Of a DNA stretch of 64,000 bases, positions 34,901-47,218 are shown piece after piece. This DNA is from Lunularia cruciata (taxonomy: Eukaryota; Streptophyta; Marchantiopsida; Lunulariales; Lunulariaceae). Within the stretch, counting starts at the first letter, position 1. Each line of letters begins with the position of its first letter. The DNA is taken from contig OX419761.1 of assembly GCA_948567375.1 (NCBI GenBank), positions 37,822,501-37,886,500 of the forward strand. The letters are read 5' to 3'. Under the pieces are notes generated by a model that saw only the letters and a program-made list of their open reading frames with translations, searched no databases and had not been told where the DNA came from. Both the position numbers and the translations under genes were made by a program.

Positions 34901-37801
34901 AAATATTGCTCTTGCCCAGGTGGAATCTGCTGAAGGGGGTGCTAGGCTTTCTGCCTTGGCAGCTTCGGCTTTCACTGCGGAGGAGTTTGAGCAGCTTCTA
35001 ACTTCAGCAGGTAATGGTATTTGAATGTTTTGTTGGTGTGACTTTTCGATCTCATTGTCATGTAGCTTCTTGAACTTCGTGTGTTTATCCTTTTGCTTGA
35101 TTTCATCTTCACATGATTGCTTCATCCTGATGTTGTAAGGAAGCTTTTTCCTGTACGAAGCTGAGACATGCTTGCTTCGCAGAAAGGCGGACTATTGATT
35201 ACTGCAAGCAGCGGTGTGTGGGAGTTCCTTTGGGGAAGTCGTCCCCAGCGTGTGAGGGGCAGCTTGGCGTCAAGATAGCAAGAATGAAACCGCGTTATAG
35301 GTGTGTAGAAAAGACTTGTGTTGTGACAAGTATTGCTATCTTGCAATCAGGACCTGAGTTCTTAAAACATATTTCTGCCTTCATTGTCGATTAAACTTCT
35401 ATGCCTGTCTCCCAATTTTGTCATGCATGTCTAGAGGTTGCAGCTTTCCTAGCGTGAGAAGATTGCCTGTCTACTTGTTGAGAGAAGAAGATTCAAATCT
35501 GGAGGCAAGGAGATCCGAAATTTCTGGACTGTCATTATGCTGATACTTGATCCGTTCGACAGGGAGGAAAATGATCAACGAGTGAGGGAGGTTCTGGTCC
35601 TTCTGGGTCAAGGTTTACGAGCAACTGCTGAGAAAGAGGTTGATGGACTTGCACTACCAATGAAAGAATCTGACATTCAAATGCGGTGTAATCAAGCAGT
35701 CAAGGACGCTCTACAACGGTGGGTCAACCTACTAATGTTTATTGATTTTCACGGTCTATTTTCAAACATCAGCTGGAGGAGATACTTAACTTTACTCGCA
35801 GTAGCTCTTAAATGTCAATGTCATGCCCAAGTATAATGACCATGTGCTGCTGGTTGGATGTGCACTGCTTCTGCAAAGCTTCAATCCCCGTTTCTCCACG
35901 TGCAGGTACGAAGCATTAGTAGGTCCACACAGAGGTGGTCGCCTTTACAATGAGGCTCGTGTCCAAATGCAGACAGATATCCAGCACAAATGCGATAGAG
36001 TCTATCGTATCAATGCCGATAAGATCTCTGTTATTCTAAATAGAGGGAAGGACGCTTATCGTAGTGCATATGAAGAAGCGATGACTAAAGAAGGATGTAT
36101 GACTGTTCCTGGAAGCCAATCTCCGGCTGGCAACCACGAGCTTAAAAGACCATGCTCGACTAAGAAACTCACAGAGATTAGCAAGACTGCCTTAACAGTA
36201 GCCCGAACAGCTCTTGACAAGGCTGTTAAAGAGGGAGGACTGACGTGGCTTGGTACGGGGGATGAGCAGTATGATTTCCAACAGTACCAGTGTCTCCAGT
36301 GGTCAAAACAGAGAATTGCAGAATTCCAGGTATGTTCAACTCTTAAACGGCCTCATTGTGGATATCGCGTTCCATGTTCAATGTGGAATCGGAGAACAAA
36401 TTACTTGCAGCTTCGGCTGTGGATGCCCCCGTCATTCTCACTAAGATAATTTATCTTTGTAACACTATTTCAGAGATTATGCGTATCAAGCGGTTTTATC
36501 TGTAGTAGCGGTCAAAAACTTGACTGGTCTATACGCTGTTTCTCGCCAAATTAGGTACTGCCGGTAAGCTTATACTTCCGTGCTTGTGTATGCAGGCTCA
36601 GAATGATGCAAGAATTCTGGCATATTGCGATCACCAGGCAGCTTTGCTTGCTTTTCAGTACAAGGAGAAAGTGGCAAAAATTGTGCCATTCCCTGATAAT
36701 GATGAGGTTCTTACTTCCAAGGTTTGTTGCTCTCCTCACTATCGTATCGCGCTACGTCTTCTTGGATATCACGAGTGGATTTTTCTAAGTCCACTAGTAT
36801 CACTGAAGTACATCGAGGCGTCCATATCTTTAGGTTCATCACTAATTTTGCATGATGGTTTGTACTTCAGACAGACCAGCTCGAGAAGCACTTCCTCAAT
36901 GAGTATACAGCCCTGGTCAAAGATTACCTACCCTCCAGCGTGGTGGAGGACAGAAAGAGAGAATTGGTTCGCAATATTGAGGAACTGAAGCTGCATCTTT
37001 TGAGGAAGAACACAGCCCTTATGAGAGCCTTTTGCTATGACCCTCTCATGGAAGCCTACAAAGAACTGCGCATGCAGGTAACCTAAGTTCAGCTACACAC
37101 GAAGCTGAGACCTGTAAACTATTGGTATTTTTCTGTACATCATGTAAATTGGATCGTGACTGCCAACTGCTGAAAATCATTTCCGCTAGTCGAGCAGAAA
37201 TTTTCAAATTAAGTAATTACGTTCTGCCTGTAGGAAGCTCAATTTCTTTCCTTGATGCTGAGTCGCTAGGCTTCGCCATCGAGCTTCTAAGTTGGATACT
37301 TCTTTCTGGTTGCAGGATTGTCAGAGGACTTACGATTCCATATGGCGAACAAGAACTTTTTGGTCCCGGAAATGCTTGTGGCCAGGTCCGAGATACACCT
37401 TCGGGTTCAAGTATGCAGCTTATGTAGCTGCTCGCAAACACTTAGACAGAGCTCAGTCAACATCTTCAAAAGGATCGTCTACGTCTACATCTCCTGATGT
37501 CAATATGCAAGGCGGGGTAGTTCTAAGTGCGACTACTCGGAACAAGGTTATTCAGTCTTGGATTGAGCAAGACCTAGCTGCCCATGCAAATGTGGTTTTT
37601 GTTAACTTCAGTATTGTTCTTTCGGTCTTCGTAGGTGCTCTGGTTTCTGTAGTTTGGCTTCTCAAAGGCCTCATGCAGCAGAGGAGTCACACTTCTAGAA
37701 GTGCCAGAGTCGTTAACGGACCTTATTTTGGATCTCCTGGTCAAACGGAAGTTAAAGGGGACGGATATTTCCAAAGCAATTTGCGACGGAGACGTGGATA
37801 A
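31931..37801 (+). CDS. Guanylate-binding-protein-like large GTPase, membrane-anchored (10 exons, 980 aa)
   Basis: Exons: 31931-32304, 33150-33412, 33742-33837, 34318-35010, 35183-35300, 35563-35718, 35906-36329, 36596-36721, 36871-37077, 37316-37801. All introns are GT-AG and the phases join without a stop, giving 980 residues. After an N-terminal signal-peptide-like segment (SARLVCALILVVQIATVWS), the GTPase domain shows the P-loop GPYHGGKSFLLN (about residues 121-132, split by intron 1), a switch-I-type TRGVWIRF and DTEG (residues 176-179). A long helical region follows, as in GBP C-terminal domains. A hydrophobic segment near 911-935 (VVFVNFSIVLSVFVGALVSVVWLL) and a short basic tail end the protein. 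This suggests an endomembrane GTPase related to atlastin/GBP. An in-frame ATG at 31916 is an alternative start. The exact plant subfamily is not settled. Confidence 0.85.
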
Positions 37802-39308
37802 AGTCTTGTAGGTTCTTTAGTAAAGGACGTAGAGTGTGAGGTTGTACAGACGGACGTAGGTTTACAAGTGCGGGTTCCTACATTTGCAATTCACAAGGGA
37901 TTCATCTTAGAGATTCTTTTGTAGGTCAGTTGTACGTTAGTGTAAAGATTGGCACCCTCCAGGGCACTCGAAAGCTTTAGGAGTTTCCATGCATTAATTT
38001 TAGGGTTTGGCTTTTTAAATTTTCTGTCCTGAAGGGATAGGTGCTCCCAGGATATCACATATTGTGGTCAGAGTTGGAGGTTCTCTTGTAATCAACTTTG
38101 TTTGAACTAGCTGACCTATCTCTTGTCAAGAGCCAGTTTCCTCGATCTCAGCTCTGTGGAGAGTTGGCTGGCAAACAACTAGGCTGTAATCAGATTTTGC
38201 ACTTTGTGAAGTGAGGAAACATGATTCCGCTTTCAAGTTTTTGGACAAATCCGGAAGATATAATGGGCAGTGGAATTGGGGAATATCCTGCTATATTGTA
38301 TGACTATTGGTGTGATACTATGCACCACAAAATATTCGTGTGAAGATTGCGTTAAAGTCTTTACTCTAGCAGTATGACTGGAAACGATCATGATAAACTT
38401 GGCGATCGTTACATTTGGATTACTCACTTCTTGACCTATGGCACAACAATCAATTGCTCATAGTTATTGAAGTTACAAACTTTCGAGTGAGAACAGTAGT
38501 CGAGCTTCACTCCCCCGAGCTTGGAAACGTGTACCATCTCCTACGTCCTTCTATAGCTGATCGAAATACTACTTGAATGAAAAGCATCCGAAGCTGCTGT
38601 CAATCTGGCAGGGTTGAAGAAATTCTTTAACCAATATCGAAAGAACCTGTCAAATTAGATCACATGCTGGATAGATTACTAGTACTATTCACTCGTAATG
38701 AGCAAAATATTCAGCATGTATTCGGGACCCAAAAGACATGACGTTCCAATTTCAGTCAGCTGAATTCAGCTATTTATCACAATCCTCGTACCCCTTCTTA
38801 ATTCCTCAAAATGGCATGTTCATCAGGGAATCTCTAAGCTACTTCAGTAACATCTCTGTAGCCACAATTGTCTCTAGATCCATAGATTACTGAAGCCAAA
38901 ACGCGTATTTTTAAAATCGTACACATACATAAACCCTCGTCAAAATAACGGCACTGACACTCGGGGAAGAAACACTAATTTACTGGTTTCGGGCGTAATA
39001 GCAGGAACCGGCTCTTCTGAGTTAAGCACTATAGCACGAACCTTTACCCCAGCTACCCTAAAAGAACATGTGGACGCTGATATGACCGGTTCTCAGCAGG
39101 TAATCTTGTAAACTTTGCCGGTCTGCAGCCGAGGGGATCGCTGTGAAGTCTAAGCCTTCGACAGCAAACCTCAAGGGGTTTGGAAGAAGAGCAGTGACGC
39201 GAAGTTCGATTTGCACTCTTGTTCTCTACTCATTAACGATTGAATTCATCTGCCAAAGGAAGAGGATTGGGACAGTTTTTTGGATATTGCGTACGTTTTG
39301 CCGAGAAA
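37802..39308 (+). other. Intergenic region between the GBP-like gene and the next gene
   Basis: The first few hundred bases probably form the 3' UTR of the GBP-like gene; the last part must contain the promoter of the gene at 39309. No other feature is seen. Confidence 0.4.
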
Positions 39309-41037
39309 ATGGGTAGAACGGCGCGGAGGCCGGTGGTGGAGTCAGAATCCGATTCTGATGATGGTGCTCCCGAGGAAGTCAACATGTCTGCAGTACGTGC
39401 TCCGTATCGATCTTGAGAGTGAAATTTCGTCGATTTTGCTGCTTAGTTGAGTTCAGTGGGGAGCATCTTTGCGTTTAGAGGTTTTGTGTCAAAGCTATCA
39501 ATTTGTGGGAACCTCAAACCTCCTTCGTGGAATCGTATGCGGATCATAAAACCCTGGGAAGTTAAATTGCTTAGCAGGATGATCTGGGATTTGATCAGTG
39601 GTTTCTTCTGTGAACATCAGGGTAAAGATGAGGCAGAAAGACTCAGACGAGAGGAGAGAGAATCACGAAAAAGGTGCTAAACTTTTAACCTTCTGAGAAT
39701 TCTGCTGAGTTTTTGCTCTTTGATTCGAGTTTGCTGCTGCTGTTTTATTCGCAATGGCTGCTTTCCAGCACCGCAGAGATCCATAATCTCAACCAGCCCC
39801 TCGAGTTTCTCATCTCCACTCGCTAGGATCTCATGCTATGCCGTTCAAGCGAGCAATGTTTACTAACCCTATAGGTAGACTTTCCGTTTTAAAGCCAATT
39901 ATTCCAATTCATGAGGTTCACGGTTGTCCTCTCCAAAAGGTGTCGGGAATTCGTGCTGGATACCGTTCTAGCTTTTGCTTACTTCCTGTATGCATTTCTG
40001 CTTACTTTGCGAGTTATACGACCCTCTGACTCTGTGTTCGCAATTTCTTTAGGGTTGTTGCTGAGGCAAAGGAAAGGCGTAAGAAGGCTAGTGGTCCTAG
40101 AGAAGGAGGAGCTAAGTCTGATAAGAAGAAAAAGGCAGAACAGCTAGCAGCAGTCGCAGATGAAGGTGCCGGTGACGAGGAAGAGGAGTTACCAAACCAG
40201 CAAAGAGCATCAAGGGCCGTCACCCATGGATTATTGGATGAATCTATTGTGCAGTTTTTAGCTTCTCAAGAGAAGTAAGTGATGCTCCGTACAGTTGGTC
40301 GTTCACGTCATATTGCGGACCGATTTAATAGTAGAAGTTCTCTCCATTTTGGTAGGAAACAATTTTCTCGGATATTCTCATGTTCCTCTTTTGCATGCAC
40401 TGCTTGGACCCTATCTACCCAAAGTGTGTGCTATAATGTGATTGTGAGTATAATCTTTCAGTACACTATCGTTTGGATGGAGAACTTCATTGACTCTTGG
40501 AGCGGCGGGTTGGATAGTACTAGTGAATAGACTGTAACCAGGTGACTGATCGAATAACGAAGCTAGTAGCAAATGATATTCACAGGCGCAAGAGAAACCC
40601 TATCTCAAATTTGCTTGTCGTTGTAACTCCTGTTTCTCTAGCTGAAGGTTTACTGCCGTGTCTGCCAGAAAAGTTGCAGAAAAGGATGAGAGCTTACCGG
40701 AGGAAGTTAAACCTAAGAAGCGCAAGGCAGCCGGCAAGAGAAAAGACGGTGCCTTGTCATCGAGCAGGTACATTCTCTTGGTGTTCAACCTCTATCGAGA
40801 GTGATCCACTGCATTCAGGGTAACAAGTATACTGAGATGAAACTGCCATTAAGTTTCCAGATATCTTGTTGACAATTCTGGTGTTTGGACTTGTGCTACA
40901 GAGTGAAGGTAGTGGTTCTATCTAAAGAACAGCCGAAGACTGCATCTTTCCACACCGCTATGGAATTTAGACGTAATCGTCTATATGGAGAGAGTATCCA
41001 TAGGTCGTTAACTATGCTTCCCAAGAAGGTGAGGTGA
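39309..41037 (+). CDS. Small Lys/Glu-rich protein, possibly nucleolar (5 exons, 197 aa)
   Basis: Exons: 39309-39392, 39621-39673, 40053-40274, 40669-40767, 40902-41037. Introns are GT-AG and phases agree, giving one frame of 197 codons plus TGA. The protein starts MGRTARRPVVESESDSDD (acidic), continues with charged EAERLRREERESRKR and KERRKKAS stretches, has a basic KPKKRKAAGKRK nuclear-localisation-like block, and ends with a conserved-looking FHTAMEFRRNRLYGESIHRS segment. This layout resembles Utp16/Bud21-type components of the U3 snoRNA processome (a short C-terminal block with R-N-R-L-Y-G), but that is a tentative analogy. A GT at the last codons could allow a further exon. Expression evidence would decide. 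Confidence 0.6.
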
Positions 41038-42615
41038 GATTGCTGAAAGAAGTAAACTGAAGACTATATCTTCTTTAGCCTTTCCTTGATGAACTGCAGC
41101 CTGAGCGGACGTTCAGTTCAAGCCACTTTCGCCTATTCCTCATCTAAGGCTTATTGAGAGCATGAGCGGCGCTCCTTATTCTATCCGCAGTAAAAGGAAT
41201 GTCAAGGGAATTTGTATCCTGGTAGAGATCAATTTTGTAAGAGCTGCCTGATCTTGAAAGCCCTCAAAAGAACTTTGGTCTGTTAGAGGGTCGTAAGGGC
41301 TTCATGACAGAAGAGTAAGAGCAGTCTAATTTCTTTGATCAACCCCCTCGGGAGGATTAAGGCAGTTCCGCGGCATGTAATTTTTTCTAGGCAGAAGAAG
41401 AGACTATCCCCTAGAAAGGATGTGTATCTTCTAGAGTATGAAAGTAGTCAAGTTCAGAAGATTCAATATTAGTCCAGAGCTTTTCCCTATGTTATGGTGC
41501 TTTCCAGAGATATTCTCAGACGTTCCTATAGTTGGATAGCCGCGGGAGAGTAGACTTTACTGCGGATAATTGTTTAGGGCCGCTTATCCTTATTGTACCT
41601 TTAAATTGCATACGTCCAAAGACGAGAACCTGATTCCTTACAATGGATCAATCTTTCGGTCTCAAGGAGTAGTTCTGCAGTGTTGAATTGTTCTTCTGTG
41701 TACGATTACCAGTCAAGTATTCAGTAAATACGAGTATGGAGTCTACCCGTGTTCACTAATTTGAATACATGTACCAAACGTGGGGATGAAATGAGTTGAA
41801 TGATTAACCTTTTACACATTTGACTCGTTCATGGCTGATCGATCACTACCCCAAACTTTGCGTCCGCATAAACGGCCAATTTACATAGATACCTTATAAG
41901 ATGTCCGGTAAGTGGGTTTGTCTGCAGTTTCTAGGAGTGTCGTACAACTCAGGACCCAGCTTTACGAGACTCGGGATCTTTATGTCTACTCTCTTAATGG
42001 CAATTCTATTGAGAGTACATCTGCTTCTGAATCGTAGCTGACGTTGTTGCTTTGGAAGTGTAGGTGTCTTCACACCTACAGTAGCTTTTAATATTGTGAT
42101 TGGTCCCGTTCCAAAATTATGTAGTGAAGGGAAGGCGGGGGGAGCCGAATGGCAAGCAACGAAATTCAATAATTTGTATGCTGCACAACTGATTGGAGGA
42201 ACGAAACGCTTTCCACTTTGGCCGACGATGTTTTTCACATCCGATTCACCAACTAGAATGCAGGGTGTTCGTTATGTTTTAGTTTCTATCCACCAATGTA
42301 CCTTTTTGGCACTTAAAGACTCGGAATGCTTATACTTAGGTCAAACGTCTTTCATTTTGGGTTCACGAAATCCGAAACTCTCAGAGCCGACATGAGCTAC
42401 TGAATTTGTACGCGCAAGATCTCACTTCCTTGTCAAAGGCCTAGTAGTTTGAATCGAAGCGAAGAGTTCAAAAGCAGGAGGGAGCCCGCTTCTAGAGTCG
42501 AGAGTAACACAGGTAGACCAAGTAAAATCGCGTTGTTGTTGATCGAATCCGACTAACAAGAATCGCCAAAGATAAGAGAAGAACAAATGAAGGCATCCGG
42601 GAGGTCAGTGAAGAA
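41038..42615. other. Region without recognisable genes
   Basis: Open frames such as 42096-42395 show no domain and no exon-like conservation. The first part may be the 3' UTR of the upstream gene. Nothing else can be supported. Confidence 0.35.
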
Positions 42616-44199
42616 GGCGACCGCGTAGGACAAACGAAGGACAAACGAAGGACGGGAAGACCCCATCAAGCCGGACAAGGGAGAGAAAAAAAGGTAACAT
42701 GGGGCTAAGCCCCAATAGAGTCTATATGAGAAATTTGCCCTACCGCACCTAAGATATCAGACTATGCAAGTCGTACAGTCTACACACAACGGGAGCATCC
42801 AAAGAAACATCACCTAATGTGATTGCTCTCTTATGGATTGCACCAGTCATTGCCCTCTGTAGAGTGATGGACAGACGCTGTCCAAAATATGGTACAAAGT
42901 ATGAGAGTGAGAGTGGTACCCGCCAACGCCTAACATGAAAAGCTCTCGCACTCCTTGACAAATGTGTCAAATGTCGTGTTCATCGCTCCATATAACTCCA
43001 AGGCTAGAGGAACAAAGAGGTGACCTCGCTGCATGCCCCTATACTTGGAGACCTTGCGACCTGCTGTTGCACTCGCCGCCCATCCAAGGGGATGGGTAAT
43101 CACTCCCTCCGAAACTATATCCCACGTAGGGTCCGTAACCACGACATCCACTACTATCACCTGATCATCTTGGACCAAGTATAAGTTTGCACTGACACGT
43201 GTCACTACAAAGCATACAATCGCTCCCTCCAAGCCAAGTATCCACTCTCTCGTGCCATCACAAACACTATGTCTCTAATGACATCATGGGTAGCTATCCT
43301 TTGTCCTCCAAAAGGACATTGTGTCATGTGGACCGCTGATGCATCTAGTGTAGAACCACAGTCACAAGTGAGTAATGAAGATGCAGATGGGTGGACAAAA
43401 CCTAGGCAAAACCTCATCGCTGTAGAGAAAGTAGCTAGTGCGAGTTGGAATGCTCTAATGCACGATCGAGCTAGGATCCAAGAGCCTGCACCCTTGCCGA
43501 AGCAAGAGCAAAGATATGCTCTGGTAGCTTGAGGAATGGACGAGTCGACTAAGAGAGAATGTAGCGTATGCTCACACTGTGGCTCCATCAAGGAAGATTG
43601 TAAACCTCAAGTCCAATCTGACGATAGTGAAGCAAAAGGTGTAAAATCCTCTTGTTCTCGTGGGGATAGACTATCTCTTGTCTGTCGCAATAACACCTTG
43701 AGAGAAAAGGATACTCCCTCCACCTCTATCACATAAGTCTCCACAACCGGCCTATCAACAAGCACAAAACAAGAGGAAAGTAGGGGTGCCGAGAGAGCAC
43801 AACTACCAAAAAATGCTATAGATGTCGTCTCCTCCATAGATAGCAAGCCAACCCCACCACATGAGGTCGGCAGAGCCGTATGTCTATGTGCCAAATCCCC
43901 TGTCACATACTCAAAAGTCATGGGTTCAATAATATCACCAAAGACTCCCATAATCCTCCTATCAAATGCTCTCCGACGTGATAAGAAGGACGATGAGGGT
44001 GGAACTGTACGGATGAGGTAAGATGGTCGATGAACAATACTGGAGGAGAGTATACCAAATGCCACCTACGGATCTCCTAGTCATGGAAGGTCATACACAC
44101 GGTAAACCTCCTCCGCAAGGGAAACGTCTAAGAAGCGTGTGACAAAATACTCCTATCCTACTGGCACTCCAAGAATTCAAAGTACATATGTGGATGTGA
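42616..44199 (-). mobile_element. Non-LTR retrotransposon copy B, 5'-truncated
   Basis: The minus strand holds the 3' half of the element: MAFGILSSS... (44065-43607), the knuckle and endonuclease-like part (43591-42930) and the 3' tail with GGGGCTAAGCCCC at 42701-42713, ending at GGCGACCGCG (42616). Homology to copy D stops at about 44199. GTGAAGA occurs at both borders (42608-42614 and 44196-44202), a likely target-site duplication from target-primed reverse transcription. Stops and a frameshift near 43230 break the frame. Confidence 0.85.
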
Positions 44200-45364
44200 A
44201 GAGGGAAATGAGCTGAGCTAACTGACACCGAGGATTCACACTTCCGAGATAGTTTGCATCTTGTCACTTCAACCTTAACTGGTAGTGTAAAAGATAATTC
44301 GGACTCCACAAATTTCACTGCCTTTGTAGCAACTATAGATGAGGATCTTGCAAATTATGAAGAGTATGTAGCTCTGCTGAAGAGAAACCAAACCCTCTTC
44401 CCCACCAGATTTCTGATGCCTGTAAAGATGAGAACTTTGAGGACAGCTGCGCTGCAGTACTAGAAACCGCATGAAGTCTCATCTCAGCGTGACTTTTGTG
44501 GCCTTGCAACACCAAATCAATCCCTAGGTGCGAGTATATTTAAGGACTTCTCCATCTGCCCCTAATCACCTAGGGAAATTAGGGGCCGACATGCCCCGTG
44601 ATGTCACTCTTTTCTGTTCACTGGATAGACACGTGAGTACCACTTCCAATCTGAAAAGCGGGTAGACAGAGAGACAGGGAGTGACGGCACTGCATCCTTC
44701 GTGGTGACCAACTTCCGTGTAGAGCCACACGAAGAGTTCAACTCACACAAAGCGTAATTTCTGCGCTTCTCTCTATCTTACATTTGGCACTTCGATGATT
44801 CTCAACTTGTGGATAGGGATGAAGAGGATGCTCATGCTCATAAAGTGGAACCGTTCTGCCGCAAGGTGGCAATTCTTATGTTCCTGAGATCTTCTAGTCT
44901 TCAGCGATGAGTCTAGGAAAATCCGAGGTCGCATCGTTGACCGAGTATATGTAACCCAAGGCAAGTTTTGATCTCATCTCCATCTCGTTTAATCTCGAAA
45001 CAAAGACAGGGAGCGTCGAAGAAACCTCTCTACTTATAAATGGAGCAGATGCAAGACCAGCACAGCAATAAGGTGTCGAATCCCGACTGGGTTCCAGAAC
45101 AAACTAGCTAGTTTACTATTGAGCAGCATCATGACTTTTTCTTTTAGAAAGAGAAGCAAGACAAGAGAAGTCATCAATCGCCGAAACTGATGAGGCAACG
45201 ATTGTACAAAGTATCATCGATAGGTGTCAAAGGTTGCACCTTCCAGCATTTATATTCCAACATTCCTGTTAAAGTTTTTGCAGTGTGTATGTCTTCAACT
45301 TCTGCCAGGTAATGTCGTGCAAATTTGGGCCAACAATGGGCTCAACTACCAGCTTCTGGTGGCG
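44200..45364. other. Region without recognisable genes
   Basis: No conserved frame, RNA gene or repeat family member could be identified between copy B and the small inverted-repeat element at 45365. Confidence 0.35.
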
Positions 45365-45718
45365 TGTGTTCCCTTCAAGCACCAGTTCCAACAGAGCATT
45401 CAAACCCCTAATGTTATTTTCACTTAAAATTTGGGAGCACATGAAATAAGTGGAGGCCAGGGTTAAATACCAACCTTGGCCTCCACATATACGTTGGTAT
45501 GGTTGAAATTAAATAAATTTCAGCATCTTTGTTGGCACAAATGGTTTGTTAAATTTAATTTTTTGTTATATTTAATTTATATTAGTATATTTTTTCTTCA
45601 AATAGTCTATAAATTACAGTCAAGTATTTTTTATTTTACAGATATAAATATCTTGAGAATAAAACAATTATTTATTTATATATTTTAATTTTTATATGGG
45701 TTGTTTCAAGGGAACACA
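45365..45718. mobile_element. Candidate small inverted-repeat element (MITE-like)
   Basis: It begins TGTGTTCCCTTCAAGCACC and ends GGTTGTTTCAAGGGAACACA, imperfect terminal inverted repeats of about 20 bp around a 354-bp AT-rich body. A 37-nt hairpin lies inside (45450-45486). No clear target duplication is visible, so the call is tentative. Confidence 0.4.
45450..45486. repeat. 37-nt hairpin with 15-bp arms
   Basis: GTGGAGGCCAGGGTT pairs with AACCTTGGCCTCCAC with one mismatch across a 7-base AAATACC loop. Confidence 0.8.
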
Positions 45719-46934
45719 TCCATTTGCATACGGTGCTAACTTCAATGTAAATACATTCATTAAGTTTTTAACGATACCTCTAATGATTTTCTTGGAGAAT
45801 TAATATTATATATGCATTCAATCTTTATCATTGAGTAATATTAAATAGTTCTTATCACATTTACCTTGAATTGAATTGTCTTCTTGGATGTTCATAAATT
45901 TATAAAAAATTAAGTAACTATTCATTATCTTTAGGTATGATGATCTTATTCAAATCTAATCAAATAAAACTCTATACAATAATATAAACATCATTCTACT
46001 ATTATAAATGAACTGATTTCCTTCTATTCATTATATCATATCGGTCTTTGATTAGAAGTTAATATCAATACATTTTTCTATCTTATTTTAACAAATGTAA
46101 CCAAGAAAATCAATTACATCACCTACCAACTAAACTAGAAAGTAATACTACTTGGTATATTATCTCATCATATATTTAAGAACAGCTTGAATAAAATATA
46201 TCTACACTGAAGTAATTTTGATATCTTTTATAATTAAAATTTTATATTAAATAAAATATATTTTAGACAAATACAGTTTGATAGCTTTTATGATTTGAAT
46301 TCATATTGATATATAAATATGAATTAATATATTATATCATTATCGGAGTGGTCTTAAAAGACAAATATAATTGAATCGAAAGACTTGAATTTTCTAAAAC
46401 ATCCTTCAAAATATTTAGCATTTATCTCCCATGTAAACATAAATGTACATTATATAGAGACTAGATTTTTTGGTAATTTATGGATTTGATTATATAACAA
46501 TGATCATCAAAATCTGAATTCTAGAAAATAATTTAATTTAATAAATAAATTTTAATTTAATAAATAAATTTTAATTTATTTCAAATATAAATTTTTTTGA
46601 TAGCTTCATATTATTTACATAGTATTTTTTGTTTTATATATGAGAAAAATTATTGGTTATAAGTAATGATAATAACAAGCTATACCCTTCTTGAACCTTA
46701 ATCCATTTATTGTAGTCATTATATTTCATGTATTGGAGATGTGGAATATATTCCCAATAAAATAGAGAATCCTTAAATAAACATATAATTTCTTGAAAAA
46801 ATATTTAAAATTTAAATATTATATTATGTTGTATACCTATACTAGTTTTTCATTCCAACGGTCACTGGGTTGTGCGGTCAGGTTGCGCGCTTGATGGTTT
46901 TCAATTATAAATTTATGGATATCCATAAATATTA
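45719..46934. other. Very AT-rich spacer
   Basis: The stretch has no open frame of note. A TTAATTTAATAAATAAATTT-type unit is duplicated in tandem at about 46528-46575. Confidence 0.5.
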
Positions 46935-47145
46935 AAAAAAGCAAACCTCAAAGAACAGAAGAAAGATAGGAAGACACCGTCAAGACGTACAAGACAAAAG
47001 GGATAGAATTAGATTCCAATAATATCGAGATGAAAAATCTGTTGTACCGCAACTAAAGATATTGAGTTATACAAATCGTAAAGATTATATAAACTATTGG
47101 AGCACCCCAAGAAGTATCACTAGGAGTGATTACTCTCCGGAGAGT
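46935..47145 (-). mobile_element. Non-LTR retrotransposon fragment H (3' end only)
   Basis: About 200 bases match, with much divergence, the last part of copies B and D on the minus strand: GGAAGACACCGTCAAGACGTACAA corresponds to the tail, followed by ACCGCAACTAAAGATATTGAG and GGAGCACCCCAAGAAGTATCAC. It is an old, heavily 5'-truncated insertion. Confidence 0.7.
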
Positions 47146-47176
47146 CATGCATATTAGAGTTTCCATTTACTGCAAA

Positions 47177-47218
47177 TACGGTGGTGAGGTCTTCACATGT
47201 GAAAACCTCACCACCGTA
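47177..47218. repeat. 42-nt near-perfect palindrome
   Basis: TACGGTGGTGAGGT and ACCTCACCACCGTA are perfectly complementary 14-base arms around TTCACATGTGAA, itself a 12-base palindrome. Only one base pair (C-A) is mismatched in the whole 21-bp stem. Confidence 0.9.

Noticed and set aside
42096-42395. A 99-codon frame as a gene between 41 and 42.6 kb
   Set aside because: No homology-like motif, and codon pattern resembles noncoding DNA.
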